A stretch of 64,000 bases of DNA from positions 1 through 64,000 of the forward strand of contig JACJZF010000009.1 of assembly GCA_020635725.1 (NCBI GenBank), read 5' to 3'. This DNA is from Flavobacteriales bacterium. GTDB taxonomy: Bacteria > Bacteroidota > Bacteroidia > Flavobacteriales_F > PHOS-HE28. How positions within the stretch are numbered: the stretch's first letter is position 1; each line of letters starts with the position of its first letter. This document shows, piece by piece, positions 34,552 to 44,442 of the stretch. The position numbers and the translations under genes are program-made. The notes below the pieces were generated by a model that ran no database searches, was not told where the DNA came from, and saw nothing but the letters and a program-made list of their open reading frames with translations.

Positions 34552-34671
34552 CGACCCTGAAAGGGTCGCAGGCATGAGATGGTGATCGTTAGCGCGCCCC
34601 CGACCCTGAAAGGGTCGCAGGCATGAGATGGTGATTGTTAGCGCGCCCCCCGACCCTGAACGGGTCGCAGG
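34552..34671. repeat. Tandem array of about 50-bp repeats, inverse orientation
   Basis: Three copies (starts 34552, 34601, 34651) begin CGACCCTGAAAGGGTCG and go on GCAGGCATGAGATGGTGAT. Their complement aligns with the forward array unit, so the two arrays meet head to head near 34550. No coding potential is seen. Confidence 0.85.
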
Positions 34672-34721
34672 CCAAACCTCTTATTCTGATACGAAATCGG
34701 CGCTAGCCAGCGCAACCTGCG

Positions 34722-36104
34722 TTACACCAGCATGCCCACGATCGTGGCGCTGAGCAACGATGCCAGGGTGCCGCCGAGCAGCGCGCGCATGCCGAATTCG
34801 CTGAGCCAGGCGCGGCGGCTGGGTGCCAGCGATCCGATGCCTCCGATCTGGATGCCGATGCTGGCGAAGTTGGCGAAGCCGCAGAGCATGTAGGTGCTCA
34901 TCACGATGCTGCGTTCGTATGTGAAGGCGCCGGCTGCCTTGAGCGTAGCGAGGCTCTCGTATCCCACGAACTCGCTGGCGATGATCTTCTCGCCAACGAG
35001 CCGCCCTGTGAGCGTGATGTCCTCGCCGGCCACGCCGATCAGCCACATGATGGGTGCGAAGAGATAGCCGAGGATGAATTCCAGCGAGAGCTTGTCGAAG
35101 TTGCCGTGGGACACCTGGGCCACCCATGGGTTCAGCCCTGTGGCGTCGCCCAGTTTATGGAAGCCGTAATTCGCCATGGCGATGAACGCGAAGAAGACGA
35201 GGAGCATGGCGCCCACGTTGGCTGCGAGCTTCAGGCCTTCGGTGGTGCCATTGCTCATCGCATCGAGGATGTTGGTGCCGACGCGCTCCATGCTCACCTC
35301 CATACGGCTCTCGATGGGCTCGGTCTGGGGGAAGAGCACCTTGGCCACCACCACCGCGCCGGGCGCTGCCATCACGCTCGCGGTGAGCAGGTGCTTCGCG
35401 AAGAAGAGCCGCTGCACGGGGTCATCGCCACCGAGGAATCCGACATAGGCCGCGAGCACGCCGCCCGCCACGGTGGCCATGCCCGCGGTCATCACCAGGA
35501 AGATCTCTGACCGGTTCATGCGATCCAGGTAGGCCTTCACCATCAGTGGTGCCTCGGTCTGCCCGAGGAAGATGTTTCCGGCGGTGCTCAGGCTCTCGGC
35601 GCCGCTCAGCCTCATGGTGCGGTTGAGCGCCCACGCGAGCGCGTACACCACTTTCTGGATGATGCCGAGGTAGAAGAGCACGCTGGTGAGCGCGCTGAAG
35701 AAGATGATGGTCGGCAGGATCTGCAGGGCGAAGATGAAGCCCATGCTCTTCACGTCCATCAGGTCGCGGAAGAGGAATTCGCTGCCGGCCTTGGTGAAGT
35801 CGAGCACCTTCACGAAGAGCTTGCCCACGATCTCGAAGAGCCATTGCGCGGGCGGCACGTAGAGCACGAGCAGCGCCATCACCAGCTGGAATGCCAGTCC
35901 GATGCCCACCACCTTCCAGTCCACCTGCTTGCGCTTGGCGCTGAACAGCCACGCGATGCCCACCACCACGGCCATGCCCAGGAAGCCGCGTGCCACTCCC
36001 ATGGGATTGATTCCGGGCAGCGGCATGGGCGTTCCTTGCGCCATGACAGGCAGTCCGAAGAGGATGACAGCGGGCAAGAGGATCGCGCGGAGCAGCTTCG
36101 TCAT
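34722..36104 (-). CDS. CNT-family nucleoside transporter (NupC-like)
   Basis: The start at 36104 gives 460 residues with a leader-like first helix (LLPAVILFGLPVMAQ). The NupC/CNT core motifs follow: AGNIFLGQTEAPLMVKAYLD, MSRSE-like NRSEIFLVMTAGMATVAGGV and FANFASIGIQIGGIGSLAP. Proteins of this family take up nucleosides with Na+ or H+. It is longer at the N-terminus than E. coli NupC, as in many Bacteroidota. The gene is bordered on its 3' side by the repeat arrays. Confidence 0.9.
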   Translation of the reverse strand: MTKLLRAILLPAVILFGLPVMAQGTPMPLPGINPMGVARGFLGMAVVVGIAWLFSAKRKQVDWKVVGIGLAFQLVMALLVLYVPPAQWLFEIVGKLFVKVLDFTKAGSEFLFRDLMDVKSMGFIFALQILPTIIFFSALTSVLFYLGIIQKVVYALAWALNRTMRLSGAESLSTAGNIFLGQTEAPLMVKAYLDRMNRSEIFLVMTAGMATVAGGVLAAYVGFLGGDDPVQRLFFAKHLLTASVMAAPGAVVVAKVLFPQTEPIESRMEVSMERVGTNILDAMSNGTTEGLKLAANVGAMLLVFFAFIAMANYGFHKLGDATGLNPWVAQVSHGNFDKLSLEFILGYLFAPIMWLIGVAGEDITLTGRLVGEKIIASEFVGYESLATLKAAGAFTYERSIVMSTYMLCGFANFASIGIQIGGIGSLAPSRRAWLSEFGMRALLGGTLASLLSATIVGMLV

Positions 36105-36208
36105 ACGACGGTGTTTGAGGCTAAGATGCGGGTTCTTGCGATTCGGCGGGTGATCCGGCGCACAGCCCAGCACGACCCATCGCAGCACGGTTCAACCTTC
36201 AACCTGCG

Positions 36209-36790
36209 TCAGTTGGTCTGTTCGCGGCGCTTGATCTCGTCCCTGAGCTTGCTCGCCCGTTCATAATCCTCGTTCTCCAACGCTTCCTCCAGCATCCCCT
36301 GCAGCTCGTCGATGGAGGCCTCGGTCACGCTCTTCTCCTTGCTCACGTTCTTCTCGCCTTCCGCCTGCTCCTCTTCGCCTTCCTCCACCTTGAGGCCAGC
36401 GGCGCTGAGGATGGGTTCGAAGGTGTAGATGGGGCAGTCGAAGCGCAGCGCCAGGGCGATAGCGTCGCTGCTGCGCGCGTCGATCTCGGCCTCTTGCGCT
36501 TCGTGCTCGATCACCAGCTTGGCGTGGAAGATGCCCTCCACCAGATCATTGATGATCACCTCCTTCAGGTTGAAGCCGAGGTTATCGGCCACGTTCTTGA
36601 AGAGGTCGTGCGTGAGCGGACGGGCCGGCTTGATGTTCTCCACCTGGATGGCGATCGCCTGGGCCTCCACGCCGCCGATGATGATGGGCAGCCGCCGGTC
36701 GCCGAAGGTCTCCGCGAGGATGAGCGCGTACGCCCCCGCGTGCGTATGGCTGTAAGTGATGCGGAGGAACTTCAGCTCGACCTTCTCCAT
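36209..36790 (-). CDS. Bifunctional nuclease (DUF151) with UVR motif
   Basis: The 193-residue product has an N-terminal BFN/DUF151 domain (HAGAYALILAETFGDRRLPI, IIGGVEAQAIAIQVENIKP, RPLTHDLFKNVADNLGF, EIDARSSDAIALALRFDCPI). An acidic linker follows, then a C-terminal UvrB/UvrC-type helical pair (LQGMLEEALENEDYERASKL, RDEIKRRE). The fusion is standard in Bacteroidota. DUF151 proteins were reported to cleave nucleic acids in plants. The bacterial role is not settled. Confidence 0.9.
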   Translation of the reverse strand: MEKVELKFLRITYSHTHAGAYALILAETFGDRRLPIIIGGVEAQAIAIQVENIKPARPLTHDLFKNVADNLGFNLKEVIINDLVEGIFHAKLVIEHEAQEAEIDARSSDAIALALRFDCPIYTFEPILSAAGLKVEEGEEEQAEGEKNVSKEKSVTEASIDELQGMLEEALENEDYERASKLRDEIKRREQTN

Positions 36791-36863
36791 TTCCTAGCGG
36801 GCCGTGAAGGTAGGGTTTGATGCCGTTGAGGCGGAAGCGGGCAAAGGGGCCTTCGACCTGCGA

Positions 36864-37802
36864 TCAGCGTTCGGCATTGAGCTTCTTGGCGGCCTCGATG
36901 AGCTTGGGCAGCACTTCGAAGGCGTCGCCCACGATGCCGTAATCGGCGGCTTTGAAGAAGGGCGCTTCCGGATCCTTGTTGATCACAGCGATCACCTTGC
37001 TCTGGTTCACGCCCGCCAGGTGCTGGATAGCCCCGCTGATGCCGATGGCGATGTAGCAGTTCGGGCGGATGGCCACGCCGGTCTGACCCACATGCTCGTG
37101 GTGCGGGCGCCAGTGCATATCGGCCACCGGACGGCTGCACGCCGTGGCAGCGCCGAGCTCTTTGGCCAGTTCCTCAACAGGTCCCCAGTTCTCCGGCCCC
37201 TTCATGCCGCGTCCTGCGCTCACCACGATCTCCGCCTCGGGCAGCGGGATGCCCGTGCCGGCCTTGCGCACCTCTTTCACGGTGATGCCCGCTGGGCCAG
37301 GGTCGCCTGTGTAGTCCTCGATGGTCGCAGCGCCTTCGCCCTTCGCGACGGGAATGGAGTTGGGGGAGAGGCTTACCACCTTCACGGGGCTGCTCACCTC
37401 CACATAGGCGCGCGCCTTGCCGCTGAACACATTCCGCTTGAAACGGTTGCCCTCTGGCATGCCCGTGGCGCCGGCGACCATACCGGCCTGCAGGCGAGCT
37501 GCTACACGCGGCGCCACCGCTTTGCCCGTGGCATCGTGCACGAACACGATGGTGCTGGCGCTCTCGGCAGCGGCCACATCGGCCACGAGCTTGGTCAGCT
37601 GCTGGCTATCCACGGCCTTTACGCCGCGTGCCACGATCACCTTCCTGGCGCCTTGTGCGCCTAGGGATTCAAGGCCATTGGCTTCGCCGAAGGTGATGGC
37701 CGTTACCGGGCCGCCGTTCAACTGGCTCGCATAGGTGACCGCCTCCTGCGCCGCTTTGGGCAGCTTCTCTCCGCGGGTATCGATGAATACGATGGTGCTC
37801 AT
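36864..37802 (-). CDS. etfA: Electron transfer flavoprotein alpha subunit
   Basis: The start at 37802 gives 312 residues. The C-terminal FAD-binding domain is clear: VVSAGRGMKGPENW, HEHVGQTGVAIRP, CYIAIGISGAIQHLAGVNQS and DYGIVGDAFEVLPKL. With EtfB it carries electrons from acyl-CoA dehydrogenases (one is encoded at 53230) to the quinone pool. etfB lies upstream on the same strand with 94 bases between, containing a hairpin. Confidence 0.96.
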   Translation of the reverse strand: MSTIVFIDTRGEKLPKAAQEAVTYASQLNGGPVTAITFGEANGLESLGAQGARKVIVARGVKAVDSQQLTKLVADVAAAESASTIVFVHDATGKAVAPRVAARLQAGMVAGATGMPEGNRFKRNVFSGKARAYVEVSSPVKVVSLSPNSIPVAKGEGAATIEDYTGDPGPAGITVKEVRKAGTGIPLPEAEIVVSAGRGMKGPENWGPVEELAKELGAATACSRPVADMHWRPHHEHVGQTGVAIRPNCYIAIGISGAIQHLAGVNQSKVIAVINKDPEAPFFKAADYGIVGDAFEVLPKLIEAAKKLNAER

Positions 37803-37840
37803 GCTCTTGCTTGTTGCGGGTTGATGGTTGAGCCGGTTGG

Positions 37841-37867
37841 GGGTTGATGGCGGGCTGTCATCAACCC
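37841..37867 (-). other. Intercistronic hairpin between etfB and etfA
   Basis: A perfect 9-bp stem GGGTTGATG / CATCAACCC with a 9-base loop, in an etfB-etfA gap that also holds further GGTTGA words. It could tune the relative expression or mRNA stability of the two subunits. There is no T-tract. Confidence 0.5.
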
Positions 37868-37896
37868 TCAATACGTGCGACCTCCAACGTTCAACC

Positions 37897-38640
37897 TCAA
37901 ATGACTTTCGCTTCGCTGTGCAGCAGTTCGATCAAGGTGCCGGCCTCCTCGGCGGGGATCATCTTCACCGCGCCCTTCGGCGGGGGCATCTCGAAGCGCA
38001 CGGTGGCCGCCGGCGTGGGCACGCTCGTTGCCGGCACCACGGTCAAGGGCTTCGTGCGCGCGGCCATGATCCCGCGCATGTTGGGGATGCGCTGCTCGGC
38101 CATGCCCTTCGAAGCGCTCAGCGCCAGAGGCAGCTTCGCCTCCACCACTTCCACGCCGCCGGGCACATCGCGCTCGATGGTGGCCAGGCCATTGCTCACC
38201 TCGAGCTTGCTCGCCAAGGGCACGTAGGGCATGCCGAGCAATTCGGCCACCATGCCGCCCACCACGCCGCTGTTGTGGTCGATGGTCTCCTTGCCGGCCA
38301 GCACCAGATCGAAGCCCTTGTCCTTGGCGTACGCCGCGATCAGCTCGGCCACCTGCAAGGCATCGGTGGGCTGCGCGTCGATCCGCACGGCCTCATCGGC
38401 GCCGATGGCCAGCCCCTTGCGGATGGTGGCCTCCGTATCAGCGCCGCCCACGGTCACCGTGGTCACCGAGCCGCTGCCGGCCGCTTCCTTCAGCTCCAAG
38501 GCGCGCACCAGGGCGTACCATTCATCGTAGGGGTTCATGATGAAGGTGACGCCGTTGCCATCGAATCGCGTGTCGCCATCGGTGAAGGCGATGCGCGCCG
38601 TGGTATCGGGCACCTGGCTGAGGAGGACGAGGATCTTCAT
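37897..38640 (-). CDS. etfB: Electron transfer flavoprotein beta subunit
   Basis: The start at 38640 gives 247 residues: MKILVLLSQVPDTTARIAF, NPYDEWYALVRALELKE, KGLAIGADEAVRIDAQPTD, DLVLAGKETIDHNSGVVGGM and PLASKLEV. These are the AMP-binding and interface motifs of EtfB. It is first of the two-gene etfBA operon and forms a heterodimer with EtfA. Confidence 0.96.
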   Translation of the reverse strand: MKILVLLSQVPDTTARIAFTDGDTRFDGNGVTFIMNPYDEWYALVRALELKEAAGSGSVTTVTVGGADTEATIRKGLAIGADEAVRIDAQPTDALQVAELIAAYAKDKGFDLVLAGKETIDHNSGVVGGMVAELLGMPYVPLASKLEVSNGLATIERDVPGGVEVVEAKLPLALSASKGMAEQRIPNMRGIMAARTKPLTVVPATSVPTPAATVRFEMPPPKGAVKMIPAEEAGTLIELLHSEAKVI

Positions 38641-38658
38641 GCGTTCGGATGCGGGCCG

Positions 38659-38666
38659 CGAAAGTA
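38659..38666 (-). promoter_or_regulatory. TACTTTCG -7-like box of etfBA
   Basis: A minus-strand TAnnTTCG box 18 bases before the etfB start at 38640. Confidence 0.35.
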
Positions 38667-38746
38667 CGGCCGGGCGCTCAGGGGAGGAACCGCCGCGGGC
38701 ATTACTTTTCCCTGCCACGCACGTCATCGCACCCAACAGCAACACC

Positions 38747-40117
38747 ATGGCAGCACGTTACGCCAGCCTCTTACTGGCCTCCTCATTCCCCCTGCTCGCC
38801 GCACGGGCCTCAGCGCAGAACGCCCTGGATTTCGATGGCATCGACGATCAGGTCATCGTCTCCGCGGCCTCGGCCACCATTGCCGATAGCACGACGCTCT
38901 CGCTCACCTGCTGGGTGTATCCGCGCAACAACGTCACCTCCTTCCCCGACCTGGACGGTTATGCGGGATTCCGGAATGAGACCGATGCCGATTTCTACCT
39001 GCTCCAGCTCTACAACAACAACCTGGAGGGCCGTTTCCGGAACAGCAGCGGAACGGTCTTCACGGCCACCACTTCCGCCGGCATCGCGCTGAACACCTGG
39101 CACCATGTGGGCCTGACCTATGATGGGAGCACGATCACCATCTGGGTCGATGGGGCCATGGCGGCCAGTGCCCCGGCCAACGGCACCATCTCCAACCCCA
39201 GCGTACCCTTCACCATCGGGAACATCAACTTCAACGCCCAACCCTTCTGGTTCAAGGGCAAGCTGGATGAGGTGGCGCTTTGGCACCGGGCGCTCAGCGC
39301 CGAGGAGATGGAATGCCTGGGTGCAGCCCCGCCTGATCCGGCGGACCCGCACCTCGCGCTCTACTACAGCTGCGATCAAGGCATCGCGGGCGGCGATAAT
39401 ACCGGCACGACCGTGCTCACGGATGACGTGGGCTCCATGGATGGTGCACTCCAGGGCTTCGCCTTGGCCGGCAACGGCAGCAACTTCGTGCCGGGTACCG
39501 TGTTCGGCACGGCGGTCAGCGACCAGATTTGTCCCGGCGGCACGTACGATTTCAATGGAGAGACCCTGACGGGACCCGGTGTCTACACCACCGTCTTCGC
39601 CACCGGAGGGCTCTGCGACAGCACCGTTGTGCTCACCCTCACCGAGACCACCGTGAACACCGGCGTGGCGCAGAACGTCAACACCCTGATCGCCCAGGCC
39701 AGCGGCGCCAGCTACCATTGGCTCGATTGCGCCAGCGGATCGCCCATACCCGGGGCCACGAATCAGTACTACACGACGTTCGTGACCGGGCAATTCGCGG
39801 TGATCATCACCCAGAATGGCTGCGTGGATACCAGTGCCTGCTACAACGTGACCACCATCGGGATCGAGGAGCAGCGCATGCCGAACGCCCGGCTCTGGCC
39901 GCAGCCCGTTACGGATGCGTTGAGCGTAGAGCTGTCCGCGCCGGTTACGAACGCCGCGATCCGCATCGCAGACCTCACCGGGCGCATCACCCATCGACGC
40001 ACGATGCCGCAGCTGTCCCGCGCATCGTTCGACATGGGCGATCTGCCCCCCGGTCTGTATTTCCTGGAGATCGAGGCGCAGGGCTTGCGTCAGGCCTGGC
40101 GGTTCGTGAAGGAATAA
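38747..40117 (+). CDS. LamG-domain T9SS-sorted surface protein
   Basis: The start at 38747 gives 456 residues with a signal peptide ([20 protein letters not shown]). A concanavalin A-like LamG domain follows ([61 protein letters not shown]). Ig-like repeats come next ([20 protein letters not shown]), then a T9SS domain ([16 protein letters not shown] to the end). LamG modules bind carbohydrate or protein, so a surface adhesin role is likely but inferred. It is divergent from etfB. Confidence 0.88.
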   Translation: MAARYASLLLASSFPLLAARASAQNALDFDGIDDQVIVSAASATIADSTTLSLTCWVYPRNNVTSFPDLDGYAGFRNETDADFYLLQLYNNNLEGRFRNSSGTVFTATTSAGIALNTWHHVGLTYDGSTITIWVDGAMAASAPANGTISNPSVPFTIGNINFNAQPFWFKGKLDEVALWHRALSAEEMECLGAAPPDPADPHLALYYSCDQGIAGGDNTGTTVLTDDVGSMDGALQGFALAGNGSNFVPGTVFGTAVSDQICPGGTYDFNGETLTGPGVYTTVFATGGLCDSTVVLTLTETTVNTGVAQNVNTLIAQASGASYHWLDCASGSPIPGATNQYYTTFVTGQFAVIITQNGCVDTSACYNVTTIGIEEQRMPNARLWPQPVTDALSVELSAPVTNAAIRIADLTGRITHRRTMPQLSRASFDMGDLPPGLYFLEIEAQGLRQAWRFVKE

Positions 40118-40143
40118 GCACATCCGCCGAACGCCCGCCCCGC

Positions 40144-40151
40144 TACCTTCG
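40144..40151 (+). promoter_or_regulatory. TACCTTCG -7-like box of pdhB
   Basis: A TAnnTTCG box 22 bases before the pdhB start and 26 bases after the LamG gene stop. Confidence 0.35.
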
Positions 40152-40173
40152 CCCGCTGAAACCGCAAGCCGAC

Positions 40174-41157
40174 ATGCGCACCATCCAGTACCGCGAGGCC
40201 CTCAACGAGGCGATGTCCGAGGAGATGCGCCGCGACCCCAACGTCTTCCTCATGGGCGAGGAGGTAGCCGAGTATGACGGCGCATACAAGGTGAGCAAGG
40301 GCATGCTGGCCGAGTTCGGCGAGAAGCGCGTGATCGATACGCCCATCGCCGAGCTGGGCTTCGCCGCCATCGGTGTGGGCGCCGCCATGAACGGCTTGCG
40401 GCCCATCGTGGAGTTCATGACCTGGAACTTCGCCATCCTCGCGGCCGACCAGATCATCAACCACGCAGCCAAGATGCTGCAGATGAGCGGCGGCCAGTTC
40501 CATGTGCCCATCGTGTTCCGCGGTGGCAATGGCAGCGCCGGACAGCTCGCCGCCACGCACAGCCAGAGCTTCGAGGCCATGTACGCCAACGTGCCGGGCC
40601 TGAAGGTGGTGACCCCGAGCACGCCCTACGACGCGAAGGGCCTGCTCAAGGCCGCGATCCGTGACAATGACCCGGTGCTCTTCATGGAGAGCGAGCGCAT
40701 GTATGGCGACAAAGGCGAGGTGCCCGACGGCGAGTACCTGCTGCCCATCGGCAAGGCCGGCATCAAGCGCGAAGGCAAGGATGTCACCATCGTCTCCTTC
40801 GGGAAGATGATGAAGGTGGCCCTGGCCGCGGCTGAGGAACTGATGAAGGAAGGCATCGATGCCGAGGTGATTGATCTGCGCACCATCCGCCCGTGGGATC
40901 ATGCCACGGTGCTGAGCAGCGTGCGCAAGACCAACCGCTTGGTGGTGGTGGATGAGAACTGGCCTGTGGCGAGCATCGCCAGTGAAGTGGCCTACCGCGT
41001 GCAGAAGGATGCCTTCGATGCGCTGGATGCACCCGTGCTGCGCATCAACCAAGCCGATACGCCGCTGCCCTTCGCGCCGAACCTGATCGATGCCTCCTTG
41101 CCGAGCCCCGCGAAAGTGGTACGCGCCGTGAAGGAGGTGATGTACCTGGTGAAGTAG
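40174..41157 (+). CDS. pdhB: Pyruvate dehydrogenase E1 component, beta subunit
   Basis: The 327-residue product has the E1-beta motifs: [56 protein letters not shown] (the Glu that activates thiamine diphosphate), [18 protein letters not shown] and [15 protein letters not shown]. With the alpha subunit, encoded elsewhere, it decarboxylates pyruvate. It could formally be a branched-chain E1 beta, but the size and motifs fit PdhB of Bacteroidota. The frame is open upstream, but only as a shadow of the LamG gene. Confidence 0.94.
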   Translation: MRTIQYREALNEAMSEEMRRDPNVFLMGEEVAEYDGAYKVSKGMLAEFGEKRVIDTPIAELGFAAIGVGAAMNGLRPIVEFMTWNFAILAADQIINHAAKMLQMSGGQFHVPIVFRGGNGSAGQLAATHSQSFEAMYANVPGLKVVTPSTPYDAKGLLKAAIRDNDPVLFMESERMYGDKGEVPDGEYLLPIGKAGIKREGKDVTIVSFGKMMKVALAAAEELMKEGIDAEVIDLRTIRPWDHATVLSSVRKTNRLVVVDENWPVASIASEVAYRVQKDAFDALDAPVLRINQADTPLPFAPNLIDASLPSPAKVVRAVKEVMYLVK

Positions 41158-41223
41158 GGGCTCACGGCCGCCATCGTCTCTCCGTCGCGGACCCGTCAAC
41201 GCGATGGATCGATAAACGACTTG

Positions 41224-41306
41224 TGCCCGGGGCGGGACTCGAACCCGCACAGCCTTGCGGCCAAGGGATTTTAAGTCCCTCGTGTCTACCATTTCACCAC
41301 CCGGGC
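41224..41306 (-). tRNA. tRNA-Leu (anticodon TAA)
   Basis: The minus strand folds as a cloverleaf: acceptor GCCCGGG pairing with CCCGGGC, anticodon loop CTTAAAA, a long variable arm typical of class II tRNAs and T-loop GGTTCGAGTCC. The CCA end is not encoded. Confidence 0.95.
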
Positions 41307-41328
41307 GATGGATGGGCCGTAAAACAAC

Positions 41329-41352
41329 GATGCCTCCCGTGAAGGAGGCATC
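41329..41352 (-). terminator. Hairpin terminator between tRNA-Gly and tRNA-Leu
   Basis: A 9-bp stem GATGCCTCC / GGAGGCATC with a 6-base loop. On the minus strand it is followed by GTTGTTTTAC, so it would end the tRNA-Gly transcript. Confidence 0.65.
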
Positions 41353-41357
41353 TTCTG

Positions 41358-41430
<73 letters not shown>

Positions 41431-41473
41431 GTAGGGGGCGCAAATATAGATCGCGCACGTTTCCCTCCAAACG

Positions 41474-44440
41474 TCACCAGCTTTCGAAACATCGGTCGGC
41501 CGCGCGAACGCGGAAGCCGCGCTCCTGCAGGCTATCGCCTTGATTCGACCACAGGTAGATCCGGAGCTCCTCGCCGGGGCGATAAAGCTCATCCACCGGC
41601 TGCACCGCATAGCAAGGCGCTTCCGTGGGCCCATGCACCCTGATGGGCAGTGCCCGGTATTCCGTGGTGCGCTCGCCTAAACGCCGCTCCACCACCACCA
41701 CGGCATCCGCCGGACGTGGCGCGCTCGCCTGGAGGTCGATCACCAATGCGCCATCGCGTGCCCCACGCAGGCTGTCCAGCACGATGCGGCATCCGCTGCC
41801 GAACGGATCCGCGGCCGTGAGCCAATGCCGCGCGCTCGTATCGACAGCATGAAGCACGGTCCATGGGGCTGGTTCAGGTTTGGGCCGCAGAACAAGGTGC
41901 GTTCCTCGCGCATCGGTGCTCACCATCTCCGTCGCATAATGATCCAGGATCATGGCGCGCACTGCAGGATGGGCCTTCAGCGCAACGTCGAACCAATGGA
42001 GCGCGCGCTCGGTAGCCGGTGCCCGCTCCGTGCGGTGGCGCGCGGCGGCCTGCAGCACGGCCCACGCGGTGCCCACATCGCGCGCCTCGTTCGCCCGTAG
42101 GCGCCAACCCACCATGTCGCCCGCGGTGGGCATGGGGCTCGTACCATCGTCGTTCAGGATCACGGACGCGTTGTCCGGCAGGTCGGCGACGGATCGCTTC
42201 ATCCAGCGCTCCGCGCGTGGTCGTGGGCGCTCGTGGGCGAAGAGCGACCAAAGGGTCATGCTAAGCAGCAGCGCGACCGCGCCGATGGGAAGGGCGCGAG
42301 GCGGTTCGACGGCCAGCGCCAGGAGCAAAGCGAAGAAACTGGTGAGCGAGAGGCCGAGCAGCCACGGGACGATCGGCTTCCGATAGCGGAAGAGCACCTC
42401 ATGCTCGCCGGCCGGCACCACCACCGACATCGCGGCGATGTTCACCAAGCGGATGGGAGAGGCCAGGCCATCGATGCGCGCCTCCCAGCCGGGATAATGG
42501 CTCTGCTGCAGCACCAACAGGGCCGTGTCTCGCACGGAGCAGCGCATGCGGAACGCATCACGCTCGAAGCCGATCACCTCCACCTGATCCGCGGGTCCGC
42601 GCGCGCGCGCCGCTTCAGAGGTGCTCCCGGGCATGAGCACCACGAGTCCGCTATCCCTTTCGGCATGCACCGCACGGGGATCGTAGCCGTGCCACGGGAT
42701 GATCCGCTCCGCCAGATAGGCGATGGGCTGACGCGCCATCGCCTCCCAGAGCGCGGCGTGCGAGACCTCCAGGTCCATGGCGTTGCGCAGCCAGAAGCTG
42801 TTGACGCCGTTGCGGGAGAAGCCGCCGAGGAAGTCCTGCGTATTGTGCGCCAGGTAATGCAGCCGCGCCCCGCTATCGTCGTATCGGCTCATCGGTTCCG
42901 CGCGGGGAATCGCCGGGCCTTCGCTCAAAGCGCTCAGGCGATGGCTCAGCCACGATGGCCGGATGTCGGAGAGCGCGGTGTTCCATTGCGCCAGCGAGCT
43001 GTTCCAGCCCATCTCCACTACCACAGAGAGCAGCACGACCGCGAAGCCGAGGCGCTTAGTGCCCCCGAGCACCAACACGATCAGCAGCAGGGGCATGCTG
43101 ACCGCCGCGCCCAGCCAGACCCGATCGCGCAGGTCCATGGCGCGCATGCGCTCGAACAAGCTGACCGGTGATCCAGAGGCGAGCGGCTCCGGCTCAGCGG
43201 ATAGGGCGACCACCGCTGCAGCGCCGAGCACCACGGCGATTGGAATGATGAGCTTCCACCGTTCAAGCGCCGCGCCCCACCAGGCCTTCAACGTGCCCGC
43301 GGCAAGCACCAGCACCGCCAGCCAGGTGAACCACCGGAAATAGGCGGGGAAGCGGAAGAGGTCCATGCCCGGCAACCAGCGCCAGAGCCCACGGTGCATG
43401 GGCGTGGCATCGCCGAATGCGGCCAGCGCGCATACCGCGCCGAACACCAGGAGCAGGTTCTCCACGGCCGAGCGCTTCCGCAGCAACGCCGCCAGGGCGA
43501 ACGCGAGGATGAGGGCACCCATGTATGCGTTGGACATCGGCGGGTCGGTGCCCAAGCGCTCCATGTCGCTCCCGGTGGCGAACGGGAAGAACAGCGAGAG
43601 GAGCGATGGCCGTGTGAGCGCGCCAACCGATGCCGCCTGGAGATCCAACGCCCCGTCACGCGCCAGCAGGCCGCGGGTCTCCCACAACGCGTGAAGCGGC
43701 AGTGCGCCGATGAGCGCTGCGGCCAGCACGGCCAGGCCAGCCCACCGCACGAGCGGCGCAAGGCCACGCATGCCCGCGCCGCGTGAGGTGCGCCAGGCCT
43801 GTTGGATCGTCAGCGCGAGCAGCAGATACGCCGCGATGATGGTGAAGGTGTGGTTGCCCCCGGTGAGCAGCAGTCCTTGGAACAGCGCCACGCGCGCGGC
43901 GGGTCGCCAGCCCGGTTCGCGCAGCAGATGCAGGAATGCATCGAGCAGCCACGGCAGCCAGGCCGCGCTGATGATCGTGTAGAAATGCTGCTGATGACCG
44001 GTGAGGAAGCCGCCCAGCGCATAGGCCGTACCGATCACCAGGCCGATGCGTGCGTCGTGATGCAGGGAGCGGATGAGACGTGCCATGCCCCAGCCACCGA
44101 TCATGAGATAGAGCAGGTACAGCCCTTGCAGCACGTGCACGCCATGCCCGAGCGTGCCGCCCAGCGCCAGCGCCTCGATGTACCCGGATGGCCCTTGGAG
44201 GTCGGCGTGCATGGGGTAGCCGAATTGCTGGTGCGGGTTCCAGAGCGGGAGCTGGCCGCTTTTCAGGCAATCGCTGATGAACCAGCGCCAGGGAAGCCAG
44301 CAATTGAGCGTATCGCCGTGGGCCACGGTCCACTGGAAACTCGCGAGCGGCCAATAGGTGAGAGCCACGGCGAGGGCGATCACAAGCACGCCCCACCGCG
44401 CGGCCCAGGCCTGCTCACGGTCCACGGCATCCGGGGCCAT
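41474..44440 (-). CDS. YfhO-family membrane protein
   Basis: The 988-residue protein has 12 or more membrane helices in the first two thirds (for example WGVLVIALAVALTYWPLA, VLQGLYLLYLMIGGWGMARL). The YfhO signature regions are present: LPLWNPHQQFGYPMHADLQG near residue 65 and GTAYALGGFLTGHQQHF. A soluble beta-rich C-terminal part contains SHYPGWEARIDG. The family belongs to the GT-C-like glycosyltransferase group, and YfhO is linked to lipoteichoic acid glycosylation in Bacillus. The substrate here is unknown. It starts two bases after the mutS stop, so the two are probably co-transcribed. Confidence 0.85.
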   Translation of the reverse strand: MAPDAVDREQAWAARWGVLVIALAVALTYWPLASFQWTVAHGDTLNCWLPWRWFISDCLKSGQLPLWNPHQQFGYPMHADLQGPSGYIEALALGGTLGHGVHVLQGLYLLYLMIGGWGMARLIRSLHHDARIGLVIGTAYALGGFLTGHQQHFYTIISAAWLPWLLDAFLHLLREPGWRPAARVALFQGLLLTGGNHTFTIIAAYLLLALTIQQAWRTSRGAGMRGLAPLVRWAGLAVLAAALIGALPLHALWETRGLLARDGALDLQAASVGALTRPSLLSLFFPFATGSDMERLGTDPPMSNAYMGALILAFALAALLRKRSAVENLLLVFGAVCALAAFGDATPMHRGLWRWLPGMDLFRFPAYFRWFTWLAVLVLAAGTLKAWWGAALERWKLIIPIAVVLGAAAVVALSAEPEPLASGSPVSLFERMRAMDLRDRVWLGAAVSMPLLLIVLVLGGTKRLGFAVVLLSVVVEMGWNSSLAQWNTALSDIRPSWLSHRLSALSEGPAIPRAEPMSRYDDSGARLHYLAHNTQDFLGGFSRNGVNSFWLRNAMDLEVSHAALWEAMARQPIAYLAERIIPWHGYDPRAVHAERDSGLVVLMPGSTSEAARARGPADQVEVIGFERDAFRMRCSVRDTALLVLQQSHYPGWEARIDGLASPIRLVNIAAMSVVVPAGEHEVLFRYRKPIVPWLLGLSLTSFFALLLALAVEPPRALPIGAVALLLSMTLWSLFAHERPRPRAERWMKRSVADLPDNASVILNDDGTSPMPTAGDMVGWRLRANEARDVGTAWAVLQAAARHRTERAPATERALHWFDVALKAHPAVRAMILDHYATEMVSTDARGTHLVLRPKPEPAPWTVLHAVDTSARHWLTAADPFGSGCRIVLDSLRGARDGALVIDLQASAPRPADAVVVVERRLGERTTEYRALPIRVHGPTEAPCYAVQPVDELYRPGEELRIYLWSNQGDSLQERGFRVRAADRCFESW

Positions 44441-44442
44441 GC

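Noticed and set aside
34288..34671. CRISPR array
   Set aside because: Units are repeated almost whole at 50-53 bases with no unique spacers, orientation flips in the middle, and no cas genes are near.
40174..41157. Upstream extension of the pdhB frame to 39529
   Set aside because: The extension is in another frame of the LamG gene and is His/Arg-rich. ATG 40174 starts the conserved protein.
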